From positions 1-64,000 of the forward strand of contig CACMUP010000003.1 of assembly GCA_902616905.1 (NCBI GenBank): a stretch of DNA of 64,000 nucleotides. The letters are read 5' to 3'. Shown one piece after another: positions 20,260 to 27,146 of this stretch (positions are counted from its first letter, which is position 1; every line of letters begins with the position of its first letter). Position numbers and translations under genes: made by a program. Source of the DNA: an uncultured Bacteroidota bacterium (lineage in GTDB: Bacteria; Bacteroidota; Bacteroidia; Flavobacteriales; Flavobacteriaceae). The notes under the pieces are model-generated. The model was not told the DNA's origin. It was given only the letters and a program-made list of their open reading frames with translations, and ran no database searches.

Positions 20260-20904
20260 ATGAAAAAATTATTATTTATAAATCTTCTGTTATTTGGATT
20301 ATGCTCGTGTAATAATGTTCCAGCTACAGTTGAAAAAGAGAATATAAATGTTAGTGATGAGCCAAATTTACCTCATACATCAACTGAATGGAAAATATGG
20401 GCTTTAAGTACTGCTGCCCCATCATTTATTGCAGAAAATTGCACTGTCATTGATTCTGACGGTAAAACTATTTTAAGGGAAGGGACAAATGGTTGGACTG
20501 CTATGGCAGGTAATCCTCGAGGTATGTCCGATCCTGAAAATGGGTGGAAAGATCCACATGAAGCAATGCCAATGGTAATGGATGCTGAAGGTATGAAATG
20601 GGCAATGGCTTTTATGACAGGGCAAAAACCTGAATTAGATCGAGACGGTTGGATGTATATGCTTCATGGAGACATGGGTGAAGATAATACCAAACAATTA
20701 GTATTTAATAAAGAGGACGCAGCAGATGGTCATTGGATAGTATCTGGCCCACATTTGATGCTAATGCCTAAAGATCCTTCATCTTTAAAAGGATTAACAA
20801 CAGACTTTAATTCTGGGGGGCCATACATTATGTTTGAGGGAACAGGATATGATCATGTAATGATTCCTATTGAAGGATATTATAAATATCAATCTCAAAA
20901 TTGA
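20260..20904 (+). CDS. Unrecognised secreted lipoprotein
   Basis: A 214-residue protein with a lipoprotein signal peptide (LLLFGLCSC, Cys at residue 17). I do not recognise the family. The mature part is rich in Met, Trp and Gly: EWKIWALSTAAPSFI, a DPENGWKDPHEAMPMVM segment, and MKWAMAFMTGQKP, DGWMYMLHGDMGED and GPHLMLMPKDPSS. No catalytic motif is visible. The Met-rich character suggests either a metal-binding or a redox-sensitive surface, but this is speculative. It is preceded by a 189-bp gap after the divergent DUF885 gene and followed by 476 bp without a clear gene. It is probably monocistronic. Confidence 0.75.
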   Translation: MKKLLFINLLLFGLCSCNNVPATVEKENINVSDEPNLPHTSTEWKIWALSTAAPSFIAENCTVIDSDGKTILREGTNGWTAMAGNPRGMSDPENGWKDPHEAMPMVMDAEGMKWAMAFMTGQKPELDRDGWMYMLHGDMGEDNTKQLVFNKEDAADGHWIVSGPHLMLMPKDPSSLKGLTTDFNSGGPYIMFEGTGYDHVMIPIEGYYKYQSQN

Positions 20905-21380
20905 TTCATAAAACTCATTCTTTAATATTTGTATAGGAAGGAGTACTCCAAAAGATTTTGATTTTCAAGCACAACAAGCATTGTATTTGGTTTTCGTAAC
21001 AATAAATATGCTAATTAAAGCAAACATTAATTATACTTTTGATTTCAGCCAAATATTTAATTAAACCAGTCATATTTTTTTAGAAATTCAGAGTGCATGA
21101 AGAGAAAACAAATTTTTTTATTGAATCAATTTTTTATAGGTTGTTGGTAAAGTAGTCGGGAATAAAAACCAATATAAAACTCGATAGATTAATAAAAGTG
21201 ATTAATCAATTTTCAGTGATTTTTGAAGATATTTCTGTTGAGATGTGTGAAAATGTTCCAATTACAAGTCAAAACGCAATTATTCATATTTTATTTAAAT
21301 CCAGGACTTAAATAAACTAAATAAAAATTTATTTCTATACTTTTAATATTAAGTTTTTATATATTTCAAAAAAATTTGTC
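20905..21380. other. Gene-poor gap of 476 bp
   Basis: No complete gene is apparent between the lipoprotein and LVIVD genes. One short open frame ending at 21310 includes FSVIFEDISVEMCENVPITS and could be a coding remnant. It has an in-frame stop about 40 codons upstream, and I cannot name a family. The rest is AT-rich. A TATATTTC box about 20 bp before the ATG at 21381 is a near match to the -7 consensus. Confidence 0.3.
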
Positions 21381-23417
21381 ATGAAAAAAACACTCATAAA
21401 AGCACTTGCTTTTTTTTCATTTGGAATTGCATTACCACAGGATAAAACAATAATTTCAGATCTAGAAAATTTAACCTTAGACGTTGGACAGGTTTTCACA
21501 CCAACATCTAAAGTTGTTGACTCAAGGGGTGGTAATGTAGACTGCTTAAGAATAATTTATTACAATAAAAAGGGTGTTTTTAGTTCAGCTAAGTCGATAA
21601 CTTTTGACAGAACAAATGGGACATTAAAAGCAAATGATCCTGGAAATCACGATGTAGTTGCAGTCTGTATTGATTCTAACGGTAAGAGACTCACAAGAAC
21701 ATTCAATATCAGTGTCAATTACCCTAAAATAAAAAAAGTTAGATTGTCTGTTGCAGAAAATAAATTATATGTAGGTAATTATATACCTCTAGTTTATGAA
21801 ATAACTGACGAGCTCAATAAAAAAAGGATTATTGATTATTGGAATTACGATAAAGCTTACAAATACTTTTCCAAAGTTGATGTTTCACTGAGATCTAATA
21901 ATGGAAAAGTGAAAATTGACCCTTCTAATAACATTTTAGCAGTTCAAGAAGGTAATTCTACCATAACAGCTACATTTGATGGAGTTACAGATAAAATTGA
22001 TTTAAAAATTCAAAAAAATCCTGTAGAAAAACTCGAACTAATTTCAGGTGAGTCTAATGTAAAAACCGGAGATGTAATTCAATTTAAAACTAATGCCATC
22101 GATAAAAAAGGAAATAGTCTTAAAGGTATTCCCATTGAATATTCCTTTACTGGGAAGTCATTTGATAAAAGTAATTCAGCATCAGGATTGATTTTAGAAG
22201 ATGGTAGATTTGTAGGTGATGTTCCTGGTAAATACATTGTATCCGCAAGTATTGGAAACATTACCTCATCCAAAATAATAAATGTTTTCCCAAGAAATGT
22301 AAAGCGAGAGGTTAATAATGTTGGAAAAGGTATTGTAAATGATAAACACACCTCAGATTTTTGGGTTTTTGAAGGTACTGAAGGAGGGGACTATGCAGTC
22401 ACAGGTACATGGGGTGCAGATGGGACAACCTATTTTTGGGACGTTAGTAACCCCTCGAATCTAAAAAAAATAGATAGTGTTCAGGTTGACGCAAGAACGG
22501 TAAATGATGTAAAAGTTTCTAAAGACGGGAAAATATGTGTTATTAGTAGGGAGGGGGCCTCAAACAGAAAAAATGGCATAATTATAATAGATGTATCAAA
22601 TCCACGAAATGTAAAAATAATTGCAGAGTACACAAAGAATTTAACTGGTGGTGTTCATAATGTATTTATAGACAATAATCATGTTTATGCACTAAGTAAT
22701 GGTGAAAAGTACTATATAATCAATATAGATGATCCTTCAAATCCACAACAAGTTGGAATGTTTGAAGTTGGTAAGGAAGGTCAGTCAATTCATGATGTAT
22801 GGATTGAAAATGGTATAGCATATTCATCTAATTGGAGAGACGGTGTTTACTTAGTAGATGTAGGAAATGGAATCGCAGGAGGTTCTCCTTCTAACCCCGT
22901 ATCTTTTGGAAACTACTCTTACGATAGTGGAGCACATCACGCAACATTTCCATATAAAAGTAAATCAACAGGTAAGTTTTATACCGTACTGGGGGATGAA
23001 ATTTTTCCAAATGGTGTTAACCCACATGGAACAAATGAAACTGCTGGATTTCTTCACTTTGTAGACTTCACGGATTTAAAAAATCCAGTTGAGGTAGCAA
23101 AATATGAACTGCCAACTCACGGATCACACAACTTTTGGATTGAAGATGATATCCTTTACGTTGCCATGTATACCGGAGGTTTAAGGATTGTGGATCTAAG
23201 TGGTGATCTTTTAGGCGACTTATATAAACAAGGAAGAGAAATTGGCTACATTTTAACAGGAAATCCAGATGCATACATTCCAAACGACACTATGGTATGG
23301 GGTGCACAGCTTTATAAGGGGTATGTTTTTTATTCAGATTTTAATTCTGGACTTGGTGCAGCCAAGGTTTCAAATAATAAGCCAGATAATAGTAAAGCAA
23401 ACACATATATTGATTAG
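21381..23417 (+). CDS. Secreted Ig-like plus LVIVD beta-propeller protein
   Basis: A 678-residue protein with a signal peptide (about 1-19). Residues about 22-310 read as two or three BIG2-like immunoglobulin domains (ISDLENLTLDVGQVFTPTSK, AENKLYVGNYIPLVYEIT, ISGESNVKTGDVIQFKTNAI). From about residue 320 it becomes an LVIVD-repeat beta-propeller: TTYFWDVSNPSNLKKI, NGIIIIDVSNPRNVKII, YYIINIDDPSNPQQVG, DGVYLVDVGNG and GGLRIVDLSGD. LVIVD repeats form propellers on surface proteins and are thought to bind partners. It is followed by a YVTN propeller gene after only 6 bp, so the two are likely made together and may act together outside the cell. The ligand is unknown. Confidence 0.85.
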   Translation: MKKTLIKALAFFSFGIALPQDKTIISDLENLTLDVGQVFTPTSKVVDSRGGNVDCLRIIYYNKKGVFSSAKSITFDRTNGTLKANDPGNHDVVAVCIDSNGKRLTRTFNISVNYPKIKKVRLSVAENKLYVGNYIPLVYEITDELNKKRIIDYWNYDKAYKYFSKVDVSLRSNNGKVKIDPSNNILAVQEGNSTITATFDGVTDKIDLKIQKNPVEKLELISGESNVKTGDVIQFKTNAIDKKGNSLKGIPIEYSFTGKSFDKSNSASGLILEDGRFVGDVPGKYIVSASIGNITSSKIINVFPRNVKREVNNVGKGIVNDKHTSDFWVFEGTEGGDYAVTGTWGADGTTYFWDVSNPSNLKKIDSVQVDARTVNDVKVSKDGKICVISREGASNRKNGIIIIDVSNPRNVKIIAEYTKNLTGGVHNVFIDNNHVYALSNGEKYYIINIDDPSNPQQVGMFEVGKEGQSIHDVWIENGIAYSSNWRDGVYLVDVGNGIAGGSPSNPVSFGNYSYDSGAHHATFPYKSKSTGKFYTVLGDEIFPNGVNPHGTNETAGFLHFVDFTDLKNPVEVAKYELPTHGSHNFWIEDDILYVAMYTGGLRIVDLSGDLLGDLYKQGREIGYILTGNPDAYIPNDTMVWGAQLYKGYVFYSDFNSGLGAAKVSNNKPDNSKANTYID

Positions 23418-23423
23418 TCATAT

Positions 23424-24554
23424 ATGAAAAAATTTGAGTTTTTTTTGTCGGTCCTTAAATATTTTTTATCTATTAGATGTAAGAATTTACTCTCTTTTTT
23501 AGTATTCTTAACAGCAAACTTTCTTGTTGCGCAAAACTACTATTTATATGTTGCATCTGAATCAGATGACACTGTATCACTTTTGAAATTTAACGGAAAC
23601 AAGATTAATGAGGAAAAAAGAATAGACGTAGGATTTTATCCAACTGAAATAGAGGGGCCACATGGTATTACAGTCGATCCAAATGGTAAGTTCTGGTATT
23701 TAACTTTGGCTCACGGAAATCCCTATGGTAAAATAATTAAATACTCAACTAAGGATAACACGGCTATTGATCAAACTACTCTAGGTCTTTTTCCAGCTTC
23801 TATGCAAGTTTCTAAAATCACAGGTTTTATTTACTGTGTAAACTTTAATCTTCATGGGGATATGAAACCATCTTCCGTTTCTGTAATTGATGCTGAAACA
23901 ATGACGGAGATAACAAAAATTAAAACAGGAAGTATGCCTCACGGCTCAAGAATTTCAAAAGATGGCCTAAAACAGTACTCTGTAGCTATGATGTCAGGAG
24001 AACTATTTGAAATAGATGCTCTAAGCCTTAGCGTTTCAAGGAAACTTGATCTCGACAATCATTCTTTAATTGACCACGGCAAAATGGATATGGGTGAAAA
24101 TAAAATGAAACATTCACCAATCAAGCCAACTTGGGTTATACCACATCCAAACAAATCTTTAGCTTACGTGGCTGGAAATGGTTCGAATGAGATCATTGAA
24201 ATAGACTTAAATAAATGGGAAGTATCCAAAAGAATCAAAATTGAAAAAAATCCATACAATGTCGAGATTTCACCAAATGGCAAATTTATGGTAGTAACTT
24301 TAAAAGGAAATGGCAAAACTGCTATTTGGGATCTTAACACAGGAAATTTAATTAAACTAATAAAAAATTCAACGTCAGTGCCCCACGGTGTTGCCATATC
24401 AAGTGATAGTAAATATGCCTTTGTTTCAGTTGAAGGAAAAGGCGGTGAGCCCGGAATTGTTGATGTTATTGATCTTAATAAACTTTTACTGATTGATAAG
24501 GTTGAGGTTGGAAAGCAAGCTGGTGGTATAGCATTTTGGAAAAAAGAGATTTAA
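23424..24554 (+). CDS. Secreted YVTN-type seven-bladed beta-propeller
   Basis: A 376-residue protein. The N-terminus is long and hydrophobic (residues about 1-36, ending FLVAQ), so a signal peptide is likely, though longer than usual; no internal Met offers a shorter start. The mature part has YVTN-type repeats: YYLYVASESDDTVSLLKF, TVDPNGKFWYL, SVSVIDAETMTEITKIKTG, LAYVAGNGSNEIIEIDL, MVVTLKGNGKTAIWDL and AFVSVEGKGGEPGIVDVIDL. Such propellers are surface or periplasmic and resemble the fold of methylamine-dehydrogenase-type proteins, but no catalytic residue is recognised. It follows the LVIVD gene by 6 bp, forming a probable two-gene operon. Function unknown; a scaffold or ligand-binding role is likely. 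Confidence 0.85.
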   Translation: MKKFEFFLSVLKYFLSIRCKNLLSFLVFLTANFLVAQNYYLYVASESDDTVSLLKFNGNKINEEKRIDVGFYPTEIEGPHGITVDPNGKFWYLTLAHGNPYGKIIKYSTKDNTAIDQTTLGLFPASMQVSKITGFIYCVNFNLHGDMKPSSVSVIDAETMTEITKIKTGSMPHGSRISKDGLKQYSVAMMSGELFEIDALSLSVSRKLDLDNHSLIDHGKMDMGENKMKHSPIKPTWVIPHPNKSLAYVAGNGSNEIIEIDLNKWEVSKRIKIEKNPYNVEISPNGKFMVVTLKGNGKTAIWDLNTGNLIKLIKNSTSVPHGVAISSDSKYAFVSVEGKGGEPGIVDVIDLNKLLLIDKVEVGKQAGGIAFWKKEI

Positions 24555-24615
24555 ATCTCCTTCGATTAATGAATCTAAATAAAGATGCAATAGCAACTAT
24601 AATAGTTTTCTTTGA

Positions 24616-24786
24616 TATTTATTGGGTTTAAGCTATACTAATGATCTTAATGCAAGATCTATGGAAGATCATAATTTAATTGGTTTTAGATTCGATTTTT
24701 CTCAGTTATTAGTTAGTTCATTCAAAACTCACTTCTATCAAATAATTTATAAATCGCATAGGCAGGTAAATTTTATTTGTATTTAA
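24616..24786 (+). pseudogene. Possible coding remnant, 57 codons
   Basis: Between the YVTN gene and the repeats, one frame reads YLLGLSYTNDLNARSMEDHN and onward to a TAA at 24784-24786, with a TGA directly before it. It has the feel of the end of an exported or membrane-barrel protein (GFRFDF at the core), but I do not recognise the family and there is no start codon. It may be chance in an AT-rich gap. Confidence 0.2.
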
Positions 24787-24914
24787 GAGAAGATAGGTTA
24801 AAAAAAGAACTTTTTCTGATGGATATTAAGTTCTATTTTTATATATAAACTATAATCCAAAATTCATCAAAAATGTTTAAAAATAGCCAAAATTGATTAA
24901 AAATGATTAAAAAT

Positions 24915-24946
24915 GTCAAAAATGAGCCAAAATTGATCAAAAATGA
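24915..24946. repeat. AT-rich inverted repeat, copy A
   Basis: In reverse complement this 32-bp segment matches the segment at 25213-25244 with 2 mismatches by eye. The shared core on this strand is AAAAATGAGCCAAAATTG. Just upstream, 24876-24914 repeats pieces of the same motif (AGCCAAAATTGATTAAAAATG), so copy A itself is partly tandem. Confidence 0.55.
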
Positions 24947-25108
24947 ATATTTTTAAATTTTACAATAATGGTACTAAATACTGTTTTATATCAATCACTG
25001 TAGCAGTAATTTGTGTGTAAAACTTGTGAGAAAAATCCTTGTATAAATTTATAAGATAGGGTAGTGATTATCTTTTTGCAGTTGCAATTAGCTTATATTT
25101 TAAAAGAA

Positions 25109-25333
25109 TTAAATTTTAAAAACCTCAGCTTGAGATTTATGATATTCATCACATGGAATACGGTAAGACCTTTCCCCTGGATTTTTGTAGGCTTTTAAAT
25201 GTCCTCTTTTGATCATTTTTGACCAATTTTGGCTCATTTTTGGCATTTTTTTATCATTTTTAGGTGATTTTAGATGTTTTTGATAAAAAACTGATCCCCA
25301 TAACGTATCCAAAATAAAAACCCAAAAAAACAC
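25109..25333 (-). pseudogene. Possible remnant of an excisionase-like helix-turn-helix protein
   Basis: A 74-codon frame whose last 35 residues, MIKRGHLKAYKNPGERSYRI then PCDEYHKSQ, have the look of a MerR/excisionase-type helix-turn-helix domain (HTH_17): a recognition helix, a GxLKAYK turn and an xYRIP strand. The first half is not conserved-looking: KNDKKMPKMSQNWSKM is encoded by the AT-rich repeat copy B. This suggests that repeat sequence has overwritten or expanded into the gene, leaving a broken product. The gene may instead be intact but unusual. Excisionase-like proteins belong to integrative elements, which fits the position downstream of the tmRNA gene. The assignment rests on a short stretch and is tentative. 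Confidence 0.35.
25213..25244. repeat. AT-rich inverted repeat, copy B
   Basis: Inverted relative to copy A (24915-24946), 32 bp with 2 mismatches, about 270 bp apart. It lies inside the excisionase-like frame on the minus strand and codes for its KMxKMSQNWSKM segment. Confidence 0.55.
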
Positions 25334-25521
25334 CCCCTAAAAAAGGATTCAGAAATCCTAACTAAGGAAATGATTTACATTGGATAAGATAGGATTTGGA
25401 TTGTGTGCATTGTGTAATTTACTGGTCTATGATTTGTGCCAATAAGCATATAAATGTGTAGATTGTTTTAGTCTTCTTTATCTCTCTTTTTTACAAAGAA
25501 TGCCTGTTTTACTTTGTTAGA

Positions 25522-25650
25522 TCACTTTAGAAGCTTCATAAGCCAGTTCCTCACCATCATCGTATTGATTCTGTAAGGTGTTCTCCATGTGACGAAGTAG
25601 TTCCATTGTAATTGCTGGAGGAATGATGCGTAATCTTTAGATGTATTCAT
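25522..25650 (-). pseudogene. Small unrecognised frame (42 codons), perhaps an element remnant
   Basis: The minus-strand frame starts at an ATG at 25650 and ends with TGA at 25522-25524. It reads MNTSKDYASFLQQLQWNYFV and continues with TWRTPYRINTMMVRN. The aromatic start WNYFVTWRTPYRIN is reminiscent of the N-terminal parts of replication initiators, which is a guess. It is too short to be an intact replication protein. A GC-rich hairpin lies 21 bp upstream of its start. It may be real, a remnant, or chance. Confidence 0.25.
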
Positions 25651-25670
25651 AGGGCTTAAGTTTATGCAAT

Positions 25671-25700
25671 AGCAGGGATTACGGCAATCCAAGCCCTGCT
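25671..25700. other. GC-rich hairpin near the tmRNA gene
   Basis: AGCAGG pairs with CCTGCT (6 bp), with an inner stem GATT/AATC around ACGGC and a bulge CAAGC. In this AT-rich gap it stands out. Without a T-tract it does not look like a terminator. It could be a processing, origin or attachment-type structure of a lost element, but nothing proves this. Confidence 0.4.
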
Positions 25701-25830
25701 AATTATATTAATGATATGATTGGAGTGAATTTTATTTGAATACATAAAGATACTCAAAAATTAAACCACTAAATTTGGAGTGTAGAATCAATGGTTGTAA
25801 AACAGAGAAAAGGAAACGCTCCAGGCAACT

Positions 25831-25870
25831 AAAAAAAAGAAGCCCAGAAAACACAAGGCTTTCAGGGCTT
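25831..25870 (-). terminator. Intrinsic terminator of the tmRNA gene
   Basis: On the minus strand AAGCCC pairs with GGGCTT, with inner GAAA/TTTC extending the stem, followed by C and eight T. It begins just 5 bp after the mature 3' end of tmRNA, which is the expected place for its terminator. Confidence 0.8.
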
Positions 25871-25875
25871 AATAG

Positions 25876-26269
25876 TGGAGTCGGCGGGATTCGAACCCGC
25901 GTCCAAACAAGCGATCAAAGAGCTTTCTACAAGTTTAGGTTTCGTTTAATTTTCGAATCTGCACTGACCGAAAACTGCCCATACAGATCTTAGCATCCTA
26001 ATTGAAAAATACTGTCGATGCTTCAGTATTTCGATGTTGACTTTTATGGTGCCTCATTTGTAATCGCCGTCAACAAGGGCTATTATGAGACATCCAGCTT
26101 CCTAGCCTTGCTAGAACTTGGCATGAACTTACTATAATTCGGTTTTATGCAGCTAGAGCGTAGTTATTCTCGCCATTTAAAAATATGAAAAATGAGATTC
26201 ACGAGCTATTATTCAGCGCTCGACTTGCTTACTTTTTCATGCGTCTTGCTGTCAAAACCAGTCGACCCC
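25876..26269 (-). ncRNA. ssrA: Transfer-messenger RNA (tmRNA)
   Basis: The RNA frees ribosomes stalled on broken messages and adds a degradation tag. On the minus strand the 5' end GGGGTCGACTGGTTTTGACA and the 3' end GCGGGATTCGAACCCGC (shown here as on the plus strand, i.e. the T-loop arm) have the typical tRNA-like domain. GGGGUCG pairs with CGACUCC to make the 7-bp acceptor stem, with discriminator A. The genomic sequence after it is CTA, so CCA is not encoded and must be added. The resume frame at 26174-26145 encodes GENNYALAA after GGC, then TAA. The length of 394 nt is normal. The gene is encoded 86 bp downstream of ftsE, on the same strand. Confidence 0.95.
26145..26174 (-). other. tmRNA tag reading frame
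   Basis: GGC GAG AAT AAC TAC GCT CTA GCT GCA TAA encodes GENNYALAA and a stop. The hydrophobic end ALAA is the usual signal for ClpXP-type proteases, and the tag fits Bacteroidota. The clpS gene in the window (60541) is a related proteolysis component. Confidence 0.9.
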
Positions 26270-26296
26270 ATGAATTGTCAATGAACTATTTATTTA

Positions 26297-26304
26297 CAAA
26301 ATTA
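26297..26304 (-). promoter_or_regulatory. Possible -7 element for the tmRNA gene
   Basis: TAATTTTG on the minus strand (CAAAATTA on the plus strand) matches the Bacteroidota TAnnTTTG box. It lies 27 bp before the mature 5' end, which leaves a short leader for RNase P to remove. No clear -33 element is seen, so this is tentative. Confidence 0.4.
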
Positions 26305-26355
26305 AGAATATTTAATTTTTTTTAAAGAAATTATATTTAATGAAATTAAAATGAT

Positions 26356-27024
26356 TTATTTTTTTGTTACTACTTCTGCTAAAGCACCATTATTGCATTG
26401 GAAAATTTTTCCTGGAAATTTAACAATCATATTATAGTCGTGAGTTGCCATTATTAAGCTTATTCCGCCCTCATGTAATTTTTTGAATAATTGCATTATT
26501 TCTTTACTAGTTTCAGGATCTAAATTTCCGGTTGGTTCATCAGCAATTATTAGTTCAGGATTATTAAGTAAGGCTCTTGCTACAGCAATACGTTGTTGCT
26601 CCCCGCCTGAAAGTTCGAATGGGTATTTGTTATAATTCGAATCAATATTAACCATATCTAATACATCTTCAACTCTTTTTTTAATTTTAATTTTATCTTT
26701 CCATCCTGTTGCTTTCAAAACAAAAGAAAGATTGTCATAAATACTCCTATCCGTCAAAAGCTTAAAATCTTGAAAAACTACCCCAAGTTTTCTCCTCAAA
26801 AGAGGTATTTCTCTATCTTTTAGTTTATTTAAATCAAATCCTAAAATATTTCCAGTCCCAGAACTAATAGGTGTGTCTCCATATAATATTTTAAGGAGAC
26901 TGCTTTTTCCTGAACCAGTTTTACCAATTAAAAAAACAAACTCACCTGAATTAACATTAAAATTTATATTGTTGAACACAACATTTCTGTTATTTATTAT
27001 TGAAACGTTCTGAAGATTTATCAT
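26356..27024 (-). CDS. ftsE: FtsE-like ABC ATPase (cell division)
   Basis: A 222-residue ATP-binding cassette protein of FtsE size. It has Walker A GKTGSGKS (about residues 34-41), the signature LSGGEQQR (about 138-145), Walker [13 protein letters not shown] (about 158-169) and the H-loop MATHDYN. FtsE works with the membrane protein FtsX to regulate peptidoglycan hydrolysis during division. The FtsX gene is not beside it here, which is common in Bacteroidota. It is transcribed leftwards and is followed by the tmRNA gene. The FtsE/LolD/MacB families are similar; the short length and lack of a partner lipoprotein exporter favour FtsE. Confidence 0.8.
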   Translation of the reverse strand: MINLQNVSIINNRNVVFNNINFNVNSGEFVFLIGKTGSGKSSLLKILYGDTPISSGTGNILGFDLNKLKDREIPLLRRKLGVVFQDFKLLTDRSIYDNLSFVLKATGWKDKIKIKKRVEDVLDMVNIDSNYNKYPFELSGGEQQRIAVARALLNNPELIIADEPTGNLDPETSKEIMQLFKKLHEGGISLIMATHDYNMIVKFPGKIFQCNNGALAEVVTKK

Positions 27025-27146
27025 TAGAGTATAAATTTTTCAAATTTAAATTTTTTCAATCAGTCTTAATTATTTTGTTGATAAAATGAATATTTATTGA
27101 TTATAAAGAGGACACTATATGTTTCGAATAATTTAACTTTAATATT

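Larger units (their letters stand above)
24787..25875. other. Gene-poor scar downstream of the tmRNA gene
   Basis: Over 1 kb without a confident gene. It holds AT-rich inverted repeats near 24915-24946 and 25213-25244, an excisionase-like fragment (25109-25333, minus), a 42-residue frame (25522-25650, minus), a GC-rich hairpin (25671-25700) and the tmRNA terminator (25831-25870). The cluster of coding fragments at the 3' end of the tmRNA gene fits the remains of an integrated element. I saw no second copy of the tmRNA 3' end that could be an attachment site. Confidence 0.5.

Noticed and set aside
20905-21380. Frame including FSVIFEDISVEMCENVPITS as a gene
   Set aside because: It has no start codon in a sensible place, is short, and matches no family that I know.
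24876-24946. AAAAATG-rich tandem stretch resembling a short CRISPR-like array or iterons
   Set aside because: Repeat units vary in length and sequence, there are no spacers of constant size, and no cas gene is present. It is better described as AT-rich degenerate repeats.
24616-25875. Attachment-site duplication of the tmRNA 3' end
   Set aside because: Reading both strands of the scar, I found no second copy of the TTCGAACCCGC region or the following bases, so an att repeat cannot be claimed.
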